Assembly: GCA_046261875.1 (NCBI GenBank)
Contig: JBHENW010000038.1
Coordinates: 1 to 54,450 of the forward strand
DNA: 54,450 nt
Direction: 5' to 3'
Source of the DNA: JBHENW01 sp046261875
GTDB lineage: Bacteria; Acidobacteriota; Thermoanaerobaculia; UBA5066; Gp7-AA6
A model generated the notes under the pieces. That model saw nothing but the letters and a program-made list of their open reading frames with translations, was not told the origin of the DNA and searched no databases. Both the position numbers and the translations under genes were made by a program. Positions within the stretch are counted from its first letter, which is position 1, and every line of letters starts with the position of its first letter. This document shows, piece after piece, positions 44,177 through 51,960 of the stretch.

Positions 44177-44803
44177 ATGGATAGGAAGCAGCTCGAGGAG
44201 CTCCTTTACCAGGCCCTGGAAACCGAGATCGGCGGGGTCCAGGTGTACGAGGCGGCCATCCGCTGCGCCGAGAACGAGGAGCTCAAGGAGGAGTGGGAGA
44301 AATATCACGAGGAGACCCAGAAGCACGAGCAGATCATGCGGACCGTCCTCGAGAGCTTCCGGCTCGATCCGAAGAAGGACACGCCGGGACGCAAGATCGT
44401 GCGTTTGAAGGCGGAGACGCTCGTCCGCTCGATGGAGATGGCCCTGCGGGAAGCTCCGGACGCCGCGCAGATCGTGGCGGCGGAATGCGTCGTCGAGGCG
44501 GAGACGAAGGACCACATGAACTGGGAGCTCATGAGCCAGGCGGCCGAGAAGCTCACCGGCGAAGAGAAGAAAGCGCTCGAGGAAGCCTGCGAAGAGGTCG
44601 AAGACGAAGAGGACGAGCACCTGTACCACACGATGGGCTGGACCCGGGAGCTCTGGATCGAAGCGCTCGGCATGCCCGCCGTGCTCCCGCCTCCCGAGGA
44701 GGAGAAGGACGTCAAGACGGCGATCGGCGCCGCGCGCGCGAAGCAGGAACGCAAGCAGATGCTCCGCAAGGGCGGGAAGAAGCGGCCGGAAGCCGAGAGC
44801 TAG
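44177..44803 (+). CDS. Ferritin-like four-helix protein
   Basis: 208 residues with an excellent AAGGAGG site. Helices carry diiron-type ligands: ETEIGGVQVYEAAIR (17-31), EEWEKYHEETQKHEQIM (38-54), AAECVVEAETKDHMN (about 103-117) and EDEEDEHLYHTMG (about 140-152). This resembles the ferritin-like/rubrerythrin superfamily without a rubredoxin domain. The Lys/Arg-rich tail (KQERKQMLRKGGKKRPE) may bind nucleic acid or be flexible. Probable iron storage or peroxide stress role. A low-affinity iron permease-like gene lies 2 kb downstream. Confidence 0.82.
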   Translation: MDRKQLEELLYQALETEIGGVQVYEAAIRCAENEELKEEWEKYHEETQKHEQIMRTVLESFRLDPKKDTPGRKIVRLKAETLVRSMEMALREAPDAAQIVAAECVVEAETKDHMNWELMSQAAEKLTGEEKKALEEACEEVEDEEDEHLYHTMGWTRELWIEALGMPAVLPPPEEEKDVKTAIGAARAKQERKQMLRKGGKKRPEAES

Positions 44804-44824
44804 AGCTCCGTCGTTTCGTTTCCC

Positions 44825-44858
44825 CGCCGCCGCGGCGCTCCGGCGCGTCGCGGCGGCG
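44825..44858 (+). terminator. Long GC stem-loop after the ferritin-like gene
   Basis: CGCCGCCGCG-GCGC, loop TCCG, GCGC-GT-CGCGGCGGCG: fourteen pairs with a two-base bulge, starting 22 bases after the stop. Only TT follows, so release would not be by a classic U-tract. It lies directly upstream of a TATAAT box and may insulate the next gene. Confidence 0.5.
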
Positions 44859-44862
44859 TTCG

Positions 44863-44868
44863 TATAAT
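44863..44868 (+). promoter_or_regulatory. Consensus -10 box TATAAT
   Basis: TATAAT is ten bases before ATG 44878, so a transcript starting 6-8 bases downstream would be nearly leaderless. No -35 hexamer is present at 17 bases upstream (the hairpin is there), and there is no TGn extension. The call rests on the perfect hexamer in very GC-rich DNA. Confidence 0.4.
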
Positions 44869-44877
44869 CTGCCCCCG

Positions 44878-46683
44878 ATGGCGAGCCGGCGCGTTCTCGG
44901 CGGGCTGCTGCTCGCCGCCGGGCTCCTTCTTTCCCGCTGCGCCGCTCCCCGGCCCGATTCGCGCGATCCCGCGGCTTCCGCCGCGCCGCGCGGGCAGGTC
45001 GTGCTCGTCTCCTTCGACGGCGTTGCAGGCGAGCGCCTGGCGAGCCTGCTCGGCCGTCCCGGGGCGTTGCCCGCGGGGGGCTATCGCGGCGTCGCGGCGC
45101 GCGGCTTTTTCGCCGTCCATTCCGTTCCCCCGACGCCTTCCCTGACGGCCGTCGCGCACGTCACGCACGTGACGGGCGCGCTCCCGCAGGACACGGGCAT
45201 CGTCTCGAATACGCTGCGGAACCCCTCGGGGCCGTTCGGCTCGGTCCTGTCCGGTTTTCGCGCTCCGATCCGCGCCGAGACCCTCTGGGAGGCCGCGCGG
45301 CGCCAGGGCAAGCGCACCGGGGTGATGCTCTATCCGGGAGCCGACGGTACATCGCTCGAGCGCACCGCGGATTTCGGCATGGCATGGCCGGAGGACCCCG
45401 TCGCGCCGCCGAAGCTCCACGTCATCGAGGCGCCGTCCTGGCAGCCGCTCGCCGCCGCTCCCGCCGGCACCTTCTCCCCGGCGCGGCGGGTCACCCTGCG
45501 CTTCGCGCCGATGGCGCACGCCGTGTCCTTGACGGCGCTCGACGCGACCGATGATCGGCAGATCAATTACGACCTGCTGCAGGTCGAGGCCCCGGACGGC
45601 AGGAGCCGCCAGGTACGTGCCGGGGATTGGTTCGGGGCCGAGCTCCCATCCGCGGAGGGGCGCACCGGGGCGTGGTGCAAGCTCCTCGTTCTCGCCCCGG
45701 ACCTCTCGCGCGCCGAGGTCTACCTCGGGGGGCTCCACCGCAGCCTCGGTTACCCCGCTGAGTTCCTGCGGAGGCTCGACGAAGAGATCGGCTTCTGGCC
45801 CGGGCCTCCCGACAGCGACGCCTTCGGGGCCCGCTCTGCCCGCCCGGAAGTCTTCCTCGAGCAGGCCGACCGGCTGGCGGACTTCATCACCCGCGCCCAG
45901 TTGCTGGCGCTCGCCCGTTCCGACTGGGACCTGATGCTGATGTACAACGCGGTCTCCGACGAAACGGGCCACGAGTTTCTTCTCGCCGATCCGAGGCAGC
46001 GGGACTACACGCCTGAGCGCTCGCGCGTCTTCCAGTCCTACGTGGACCGCGGCTACGAGCTCGCCGACCGCAGTCTGCGGGCGATCGACGCCGCGCTGGA
46101 CCCGGCCGATTCGCTCTTCGTCACGTCCGACCACGGCATGACGCCGCTGTGGCGCCAGGTCTACCCCAACGAAGTCCTGCGGACCGCGGGGCTCGTCGTC
46201 GTAAACGCGGAGAACGAGATCGCGCCGGAGTCGCGCGCTTTCGCCGTGACGAGCAGCGGGATCACGCACGTCTACGTCAACCCTTCGGCGGACGCGAGCG
46301 TCGTCCTTCCTGCCGCGGAGAAGGCGCTGCGCGACTTCCGCGTCAATGGGGAATCGCCGTGGGAGCTCGTCGTGACCCGCGACGAGGCGGGCCCGGTCGG
46401 TTTGCGCGCGCCGGAATCGGGAGACCTGATCCTCCTCGCCCACCCGGGCATCGGCGTCTCCCGCACCGTCCGCCCGGAGAGAGGGCCGGTGGGCGTCCCG
46501 GGCGACCTGGGAGGGCACGGCTATCTGAACGTCCATCCGCAGCTCGACGCGACGTTCCTCGCGGCCGGTCCCGGCATCCGTTCCGGGCGTGTCCCCCGGA
46601 TCCGCTCCTGGGAGATCGCCGCGCGCGTCTCCGCCGCGCTGGGTATCGACCCTCCGCGCCAGGCGGCCTCCGCCGGCCCCTAA
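44878..46683 (+). CDS. Alkaline phosphatase-superfamily phosphodiesterase (nucleotide pyrophosphatase-like)
   Basis: 601 residues from ATG 44878. A hydrophobic leader (RVLGGLLLAAGLLLSRCAAP) with a Cys in an atypical lipobox (Arg before Cys) indicates export. VVLVSFDGVAGERL supplies the first metal Asp and PPTPSLTAVAHVTHVTGA the nucleophile Thr region. Later MYNAVSDETGHEF, SDHGMTPLWRQ and GGHGYLN give the Asp/His metal ligands of nucleotide pyrophosphatase/phosphodiesterase-type enzymes. It is probably a periplasmic phosphohydrolase. It is preceded by a TATAAT box almost at the start codon. Confidence 0.87.
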   Translation: MASRRVLGGLLLAAGLLLSRCAAPRPDSRDPAASAAPRGQVVLVSFDGVAGERLASLLGRPGALPAGGYRGVAARGFFAVHSVPPTPSLTAVAHVTHVTGALPQDTGIVSNTLRNPSGPFGSVLSGFRAPIRAETLWEAARRQGKRTGVMLYPGADGTSLERTADFGMAWPEDPVAPPKLHVIEAPSWQPLAAAPAGTFSPARRVTLRFAPMAHAVSLTALDATDDRQINYDLLQVEAPDGRSRQVRAGDWFGAELPSAEGRTGAWCKLLVLAPDLSRAEVYLGGLHRSLGYPAEFLRRLDEEIGFWPGPPDSDAFGARSARPEVFLEQADRLADFITRAQLLALARSDWDLMLMYNAVSDETGHEFLLADPRQRDYTPERSRVFQSYVDRGYELADRSLRAIDAALDPADSLFVTSDHGMTPLWRQVYPNEVLRTAGLVVVNAENEIAPESRAFAVTSSGITHVYVNPSADASVVLPAAEKALRDFRVNGESPWELVVTRDEAGPVGLRAPESGDLILLAHPGIGVSRTVRPERGPVGVPGDLGGHGYLNVHPQLDATFLAAGPGIRSGRVPRIRSWEIAARVSAALGIDPPRQAASAGP

Positions 46684-46782
46684 GTCCACGACGCGGGAGG
46701 TTTGGAAGCGGCCTCAGCCGGGGGCAGGGCCTTTGCACTGACCGGCCCCGCCGGGAGTCCATCCGGCCGGGAGGGACGACGG

Positions 46783-47295
46783 ATGTCGAACTCGAACGCG
46801 AAGGTTCACGACGCGCACCCCAGCGGTCAGGCGACCGAGGGGCTGGAGAGGCTTTCGCAGAAGGTCACGCAGTGGACGGGGAGCACCTGGGCTTTCGTCA
46901 TCGCGGCGGCGCTGGTCCTCGTCTGGGCGATGGCCGGCCCTTTCGTCGGCTTCTCGGCGGACTGGCAGCTGATCATCAACACCGGAACGACGATCGCGAC
47001 GTTCCTCATGGTGTTTCTCATCCAGCGCGCCCAGAACAAGGAGTCCAAGGCCGTTCAGCTCAAGTTGAACGAGCTCATCGCGTCCATGGAGGGGGCGAGC
47101 AACCGGCTCGTGGGCATCGAAGATCTCTCCGAAGCCGAGCTTGGGCGACTCCATGACCGCTATCTCGATCTGGCCGACACCCTCCACCGGAAGGGCGACC
47201 TGACGAAAGCCTGCTCGGTGGAGAGACCGACGCGCGGAGCCACGCCGCCGCCGCGAAACGAAGGATCGCGCAAGCGGGCGGACTCCGAGAGGTGA
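46783..47295 (+). CDS. Low-affinity iron permease-family membrane protein
   Basis: 170 residues from ATG 46783 after a GGGAGGG-type site. Two helices (WAFVIAAALVLVWAMAGPFV and INTGTTIATFLMVFLIQ) are followed by QRAQNKESKAVQLKLNELIA, the conserved loop and helix of bacterial low-affinity iron permease family proteins, then a short coiled region (IEDLSEAELGRLHDRYLDLA). The bacterial group's transport role is not well established. The gene ends at a GGTGAA repeat whose first unit provides its TGA. Confidence 0.85.
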   Translation: MSNSNAKVHDAHPSGQATEGLERLSQKVTQWTGSTWAFVIAAALVLVWAMAGPFVGFSADWQLIINTGTTIATFLMVFLIQRAQNKESKAVQLKLNELIASMEGASNRLVGIEDLSEAELGRLHDRYLDLADTLHRKGDLTKACSVERPTRGATPPPRNEGSRKRADSER

Positions 47296-47324
47296 AAGGT
47301 GAACGGTGAAGGTGAAAGGCGAAG
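47291..47324. repeat. Short tandem GGTGAA(N) repeat
   Basis: Four to five units of GGTGAA with an extra A or C: GGTGAAA, GGTGAAC, GGTGAA, GGTGAAA and GGCGAAG. It starts inside the iron permease-like gene's last codons and is followed by CACCTTCCACCTTCC, a loose inverted echo. Such repeats are seen between genes in several soil phyla; no function is assigned. Confidence 0.7.
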
Positions 47325-47358
47325 CACCTTCCACCTTCCACACTGCGATACCTGAGCC

Positions 47359-48414
47359 TCAGGCTCCGAGCTTCTTGAGCGTCGCCGTGATCCGTTTTTT
47401 CTGCTCTTCCACCTGGACCATCGAGAGCGCCTTGCGGTAGTTCTCGATCGCGAGCTTCTTCTCGCCCTTGCGCTCATACGCCTCGGCGAGGCTGTCGTAC
47501 ACGTTCCATGATGCCGGGTGGTCCTTGACGTTCTTGCGGAAGATCTCGATCGCTTCGTCGGTTTTGTTCTGGCCGAGGAGCTGATAACCGTAGGTGTTGA
47601 CCTCGGCCTCCGTCGCGATGCGCATCGCTTTCGCGCGAAGCTCGGCGGCGGTCTTCGCGTCCCCCTTCTTCTCGACGAGCGCGGCCTTCGTGCGGAGGTT
47701 GGCGAAATTCTCGTTGATCTGGATGGAGCGGTCCACCCACTGCATCGCCTCGTCCAGGTTCACGCCGTTGTTCAGGGCGTAGTTGGCTGCCTGGTTCCAG
47801 CCCTGCCAGAAGAAGCGGGGAAGTCCGCGCATCTCCTTGCGGATGCTTTCGATGACGATCGCCGGGGTGTCCACCGTGATCCGGATCGGAACCGCGACCT
47901 TCTCCCAGCGCATGACCGCCGTCACGCTCTTGTCGGTCGGATCGTCGAAGCTGTAGCTGAGGCGCTCCTCGAAGCGCCCCTCCGTCGGCGCCACCGTGAA
48001 GCGCGCCGCGTCCTCCTTCGGGTCATAGCTGGAGCTTCCCCATGCCGAGGACACGTTGCTGAAGATGACGGTCCACTCCTTCTCGGTCGGGATCATGTGC
48101 ACGCCGTAGGTGCCGGCGGGAAGCTTCTGCCCCTCGATGGTCACGGGCGAGGTGAAGGTGAAGGTGGTGTTCTCGTTGGCGCCGGCGCGCCAGACCTCTC
48201 CGTAGGGAACCAGCTCGCCCCAGACTTTTCGCTTGTTGACCGCGGGACGGTGATAGACGATCTCGATGTCGGTCACGCCGACTCTCTGTTTCACGCTCGC
48301 CTCGGAGCTCGGCTCCGGCAGGGTCAGCGGGGGGGTCTGGGCGAGCCCCAAGGCGGCGAGGAGCGTTCCGGCGAAAACCAGGGACGAAATCCGGATGACG
48401 GCGGACCTCTTCAT
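47359..48414 (-). CDS. Exported DUF2911 protein with C-terminal TPR region
   Basis: 351 residues. A signal peptide (SSLVFAGTLLAALGLAQTPP) precedes the DUF2911 domain (about 35-185): VTDIEIVYHRPAVNKRKVWG, VPYGEVWRAGANENTTFTF and AGTYGVHMIPTEKEWTVIF. The second part has TPR-like helices (NYALNNGVNLDEAMQWVDRS, YGYQLLGQNKTDEAIEIFRK, YDSLAEAYERKGEKKLAIEN). The domain is of unknown function and common in Bacteroidota and Acidobacteriota. GGAGGT precedes ATG 48414. It is the last gene before the convergent permease-like gene. Confidence 0.9.
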   Translation of the reverse strand: MKRSAVIRISSLVFAGTLLAALGLAQTPPLTLPEPSSEASVKQRVGVTDIEIVYHRPAVNKRKVWGELVPYGEVWRAGANENTTFTFTSPVTIEGQKLPAGTYGVHMIPTEKEWTVIFSNVSSAWGSSSYDPKEDAARFTVAPTEGRFEERLSYSFDDPTDKSVTAVMRWEKVAVPIRITVDTPAIVIESIRKEMRGLPRFFWQGWNQAANYALNNGVNLDEAMQWVDRSIQINENFANLRTKAALVEKKGDAKTAAELRAKAMRIATEAEVNTYGYQLLGQNKTDEAIEIFRKNVKDHPASWNVYDSLAEAYERKGEKKLAIENYRKALSMVQVEEQKKRITATLKKLGA

Positions 48415-48422
48415 ACGACCTC

Positions 48423-48454
48423 CAAAAAAATAGACAGCCGGAGGCAGCCCGGCT
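48423..48454 (-). terminator. Probable terminator upstream of the DUF2911 gene
   Basis: On the minus strand AGCCGG, seven-base loop, CCGGCT, five bases, then TTTTTTT, followed at once by GGAGGT and the DUF2911 start. It would end the transcript of the small hypothetical gene 80 bases earlier. Six pairs and a gap before the T-run make it moderate. Confidence 0.5.
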
Positions 48455-48531
48455 CTCTTCCAGGGTCCAGTGGAATCCGCTTGCTTGTTACGGGCGGCGC
48501 GACGCCGGGTTTCCCGAGAGACGAGGGCGGG

Positions 48532-48891
48532 TCAGCGTTCGTTCTGCGGAGACCCCTGCGGTCGCCGCGCCGAGTCGTTCCGCGAGGTCGCGGGATCGGG
48601 CCGGCGCAGGGTGTTGCGGCGCACGAAGATCTCCACGGCCGCGTCCACCGCCCTCCAGTCCACGTCCGACCGCACCGGCCGCACGAGGCGTCCCTGGAGC
48701 CGGCCGTCGTAGAGACCGACGCCGACCTGGAAGAGCGTGTTCCCTTCGGTTGCATTCGTCAGCGAGTAGTAACCGCGCGGACCGGCGCAGGAGATCGCGG
48801 CGCGGCATCCCTGGACCGGCAGCTGCTGCGCGATCAGCCCGGCCGCCGGAAAGAGCCCCGCGAAGGATGCGATCAGGAGAGCCCGCCGCAC
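48532..48891 (-). CDS. Small exported hypothetical protein
   Basis: 119 residues from GTG 48891, which has AGAGGGG upstream. A signal peptide (RRALLIASFAGLFPAAGLIA, cut after AQ) precedes a soluble part with GCRAAISCAGPRGYYSLTNA, two cysteines that could pair, and a repetitive basic end (RRNTLRRPDPATSRND). I recognise no family. The longer open frame to 49617 runs through the opposite-strand thiolase gene and is rejected. Followed by a probable terminator. Confidence 0.6.
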   Translation of the reverse strand: MRRALLIASFAGLFPAAGLIAQQLPVQGCRAAISCAGPRGYYSLTNATEGNTLFQVGVGLYDGRLQGRLVRPVRSDVDWRAVDAAVEIFVRRNTLRRPDPATSRNDSARRPQGSPQNER

Positions 48892-49005
48892 GTTGCCCCT
48901 CTTTCTCGAACAACGCTCCGCGGGCCTCCGAAGATTCCGTTCGCGCTCCCTGCGGCGGGGCGAGCAGGGAGGGTCCCAAACTGAGAAGATGGGATCGGAG
49001 GACGC

Positions 49006-50307
49006 ATGTTTCCTTCGGGGTCCCGGCGCGTTGCGGTGGTGGGCGGCGTCCGCAGCCCCTTCCTGCGCTCCGGCACGTCGTTCGAGCAGCTCACGGCCGC
49101 GGAGCTCGGCGGCATGGCGGTCAAGGAGCTCGTGGCCCGCATGGAGCTCCCCGACGACGGAGTGGACGAGGTGATCTACGGGACGGTCATCCCTTCGGTC
49201 GCCCGTCCCAACATCGCCCGCGAGGTCGTCTTCGACGCCGCGCTCTCGAAGCGCACCGCCGCCTCCTCCGTCGTCATGGCGTGCGCCTCGTCGAACCGGG
49301 CGGTCACGGACGCCTCCGAGAAGATCTCCCTCGGTCTCTCCGAGGTGATCCTGGCGGGCGGCTCGGAGTGCATGTCGGACGTGCCGATCCTCTTCTCGAG
49401 GAAGTTCGCGCGGCGGCTCGTCAAGCTGTCGCGCGCGAGAAGCTTCCCGGAGAAGGCGCGCGCGTTCGGCGGCTTCCGGCTGCCGGAGCTTCGCCCGAAT
49501 GCGCCCGCGATCGCCGAGTACACGACCGGCCTGTCGATGGGCGAGTCGGCCGAGAAGATGGCGAAGGAGAACGGGATCTCCCGAAGGGCGCAGGACGAGT
49601 TCGCGCTGCGCAGCCACCGCCGGGCCGCCGTCGGCTGGGACGAAGGGGTCCTGCCGCGCGAGGTCTTTCCCGTGCCGGTCCCTCCGCGCTACGAGGAGAT
49701 GGCAACGTCCGACAACAACCTCCGCCGGGACACGACGCTGGAGCAGATGGGCAAGCTCAAGCCGGTCTTCGACAGGCAGTATGGTTCCGTGACGGCGGCC
49801 AGTTCCTCGCCGCTGACCGACGGCGCCTCGGCCGTCCTCCTCATGTCGGAGAAGCGGGCCAAAGCGGAGGGGAGAAAGCCCCTCGCCTGGGTCCGCTCCT
49901 GGGCCTACGCGGCGCTCGACCCGAGTGACCAGCTCCTACAGGGCCCCGCATACGCGGCGCCGGTCGCGCTCGGCCGCGCGGGTCTCAGGCTCTCCGACAT
50001 GGGGCGCATCGAGATGCACGAAGCCTTCGCCGCGCAAGTCCTTTCGAACCTCCAGGCGTTCGCGTCCGCCGCCTTCGCGCGGGAGAAGCTCGGACGCAGC
50101 GAGCCGCTCGGCGAGGTCGATCCGGAAATCCTCAACGTGTACGGTGGATCGATCGCGCTCGGGCACCCTTTCGCGGCGACCGGCGCGCGCATCGTCACGA
50201 CGCTGGCGAACGAGCTCGTCCGGTCCGGGAAACAGTTCGGGCTGTTGACCGTCTGCGCGGCCGGCGCCCTGGGACATGCCATGGTCCTCGAGAACGCCGG
50301 CGGCTGA
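49006..50307 (+). CDS. Acetyl-CoA acyltransferase (thiolase, FadI-like)
   Basis: 433 residues. Catalytic C93 lies in MACASSN; HEAFAAQVL holds the second pocket residue; GSIALGHPFAATGARI carries the His, and TVCAAGALGHA the C-terminal cysteine acid/base. The HEAFAAQ sequence (rather than NEAFA) and length match trifunctional FadI-type thiolases of fatty-acid beta-oxidation. It cleaves 3-ketoacyl-CoA with CoA. No FadJ or acyl-CoA dehydrogenase gene lies beside it, so a degradative or biosynthetic direction is unresolved. Confidence 0.93.
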   Translation: MFPSGSRRVAVVGGVRSPFLRSGTSFEQLTAAELGGMAVKELVARMELPDDGVDEVIYGTVIPSVARPNIAREVVFDAALSKRTAASSVVMACASSNRAVTDASEKISLGLSEVILAGGSECMSDVPILFSRKFARRLVKLSRARSFPEKARAFGGFRLPELRPNAPAIAEYTTGLSMGESAEKMAKENGISRRAQDEFALRSHRRAAVGWDEGVLPREVFPVPVPPRYEEMATSDNNLRRDTTLEQMGKLKPVFDRQYGSVTAASSSPLTDGASAVLLMSEKRAKAEGRKPLAWVRSWAYAALDPSDQLLQGPAYAAPVALGRAGLRLSDMGRIEMHEAFAAQVLSNLQAFASAAFAREKLGRSEPLGEVDPEILNVYGGSIALGHPFAATGARIVTTLANELVRSGKQFGLLTVCAAGALGHAMVLENAGG

Positions 50308-50471
50308 TCCCGGGGACGCGTTACCTTTCGTAGCGAGGCGACCCGCCCTTCCCGGGGGACATGTCTGCCGCGCTCCCCGCCTTCCACCGCAACTGACTCA
50401 AAGAGCGGGCGCACGCGGGCCGGAGCGAGCCCCTCGAATCCCCGGATCGGAGTTTGCACTCCCAGTCAGGC

Positions 50472-50849
50472 ATGCAGCCGCGAGAGATCCTCGACCGCGC
50501 CGGATCGGACCGCCTGGCCCCGGGGAATGGAAAGGATCGCCTTTACAAGATCGCGATCGACCTCCGCGGCGCACGGCGCCGCGAGGTGGGACTCGATCCC
50601 GCAGGGGAGCCCCGTGTGAGCTACACGCTTCCGCTCTCCGGAGCGGTGGACGACCGCTGGCGGCGCGCCTTCCGGCTCGTGCAGATCGAGGAGACCGGGT
50701 ACTTTCGTTTCCGCCTCGAGCTGGCGAGCCCCGCCATCTCCTTCACCTGCCGGGAGAGTCGCTCCGCCGCCGAGCTCTCCGAGGGGATCCGCCAGCTCAC
50801 CGTTCTCGTGGACCGGGTCAACGCCATGGCAGCCCGCTCCGCGTACTGA
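50472..50849 (+). CDS. Hypothetical protein
   Basis: 125 residues from ATG 50472 (TTG 50454 is an alternative). It seems an all-beta and helix protein: LYKIAIDLRGARRREVGLDP, PRVSYTLPLSGAVDDRWRRA, EETGYFRFRLELASPAISFT and a C-terminal helix SEGIRQLTVLVDRVNAMAAR. There is no signal or membrane segment. I do not recognise the family. The composition is coding-like. It converges on serC. Confidence 0.6.
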   Translation: MQPREILDRAGSDRLAPGNGKDRLYKIAIDLRGARRREVGLDPAGEPRVSYTLPLSGAVDDRWRRAFRLVQIEETGYFRFRLELASPAISFTCRESRSAAELSEGIRQLTVLVDRVNAMAARSAY

Positions 50850-50862
50850 CGCCGACCTCGCC

Positions 50863-51960
50863 CTAGCCGCTCTTCCGCTGGAACTCCTGCATGAAGGAGA
50901 CGAGGGCGTCGATCCCCTCGGCCGGAAACGCGTTGTAGATCGAGGCGCGGATGCCGCCGACCGAGCGGTGGCCCTTCAAGCCCGCGAACCCGGCTTCCGT
51001 CCCCTCGGTGATGAACCTCTTCTCGAGCTCCTCCGACGGGAGACGGAAAGTCACGTTCATGTGGGACCGGCTGTCCGATTTCGCGTGGGGGCGGTAGAAA
51101 CCGCCTGAGGCGTCGATCGCGGCGTACAGCCGTCGGGCCTTCTGCTCGTTGCGCCGGCCCATCGCTTCCAGGCCGCCTTCGGCGAGCAGCCACCTCGCGA
51201 CCAGGCCGACGACATAGATCGGGAAGACCGGAGGGGTGTTGTAGAGCGACTTGTTCTCGGCGTGCGTCCGGTAGTCGAGCATCGTCGGCAGCCCTTTGGC
51301 TCCCCTGGCCAGCAGGTCGTCCCGGACGATCACGAGGGTGACCCCGGCCGGGCCGAGGTTCTTCTGCGCCCCGGCGTAGATCAGGGCGTACCGGGACACG
51401 TCCAGGGGGCGGCTGAAGATGTCGGAGGACGCGTCCGCCACGAGCGGGACGCCGCCGGTCTGCGGGTCGTACCACCACTCGGTCCCGAAGATCGTGTTGT
51501 TCGTCGTGATGTGGACGTAGGCGGCGCCCGGATCGAGCGTGAGCTCCTCCTGCCGCGGGATGCGGGAGAAGCTCTCGCCTTCCGTCGTCGCGGCGATCTG
51601 GACCGTCCCGACCTTCTGAGCTTCCTTGACGGCCTTCTTGGACCAGGAGCCGGTGACGACGTAGTCCGCCTTGCCTCCCGAGGGCAGGAAGTTCATCGGC
51701 ACCATGGAGAACTGCAGCGACGCCCCCCCTCCGAGGAAGAGCACCTGGTAGCCCGCGGGAACTCCGGCCAGCTTGCGGATGTCCGCTTCGGCCTCGCCGA
51801 TGATCGCCTCGAAGGTCTTGGACCGGTGCGAGATCTCGAGGACCGACATGCCCACTCCGGGGAGGGCGATCAGGTCGCGCTGCGCCTGCTCGAGGACGGA
51901 GACGGGCAGGACCGCGGGCCCGGCGTTGAGGTTGAAGATGCGCTCCGTGGTCGTCGTCAT
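50863..51960 (-). CDS. serC: Phosphoserine aminotransferase
   Basis: 365 residues. The start FNLNAGPAVLPVSVLEQAQ is characteristic of SerC. The PLP lysine is K200 in YAGAQKNLGPAG, with HITTNNTIFGTEW and GGIRASIYNAFP as substrate/phosphate-binding parts. It converts 3-phosphohydroxypyruvate and glutamate to phosphoserine. Its ATG overlaps the serA stop as ATGA, and GGAGGG within serA is its ribosome site. It is the last gene of the DUF1015-serA-serC operon. Confidence 0.96.
   Translation of the reverse strand: MTTTTERIFNLNAGPAVLPVSVLEQAQRDLIALPGVGMSVLEISHRSKTFEAIIGEAEADIRKLAGVPAGYQVLFLGGGASLQFSMVPMNFLPSGGKADYVVTGSWSKKAVKEAQKVGTVQIAATTEGESFSRIPRQEELTLDPGAAYVHITTNNTIFGTEWWYDPQTGGVPLVADASSDIFSRPLDVSRYALIYAGAQKNLGPAGVTLVIVRDDLLARGAKGLPTMLDYRTHAENKSLYNTPPVFPIYVVGLVARWLLAEGGLEAMGRRNEQKARRLYAAIDASGGFYRPHAKSDSRSHMNVTFRLPSEELEKRFITEGTEAGFAGLKGHRSVGGIRASIYNAFPAEGIDALVSFMQEFQRKSG

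Noticed and set aside
48892..49617. Upstream extension of the small exported hypothetical gene
   Set aside because: It is antisense to the thiolase and lacks the signal peptide context given by GTG 48891.
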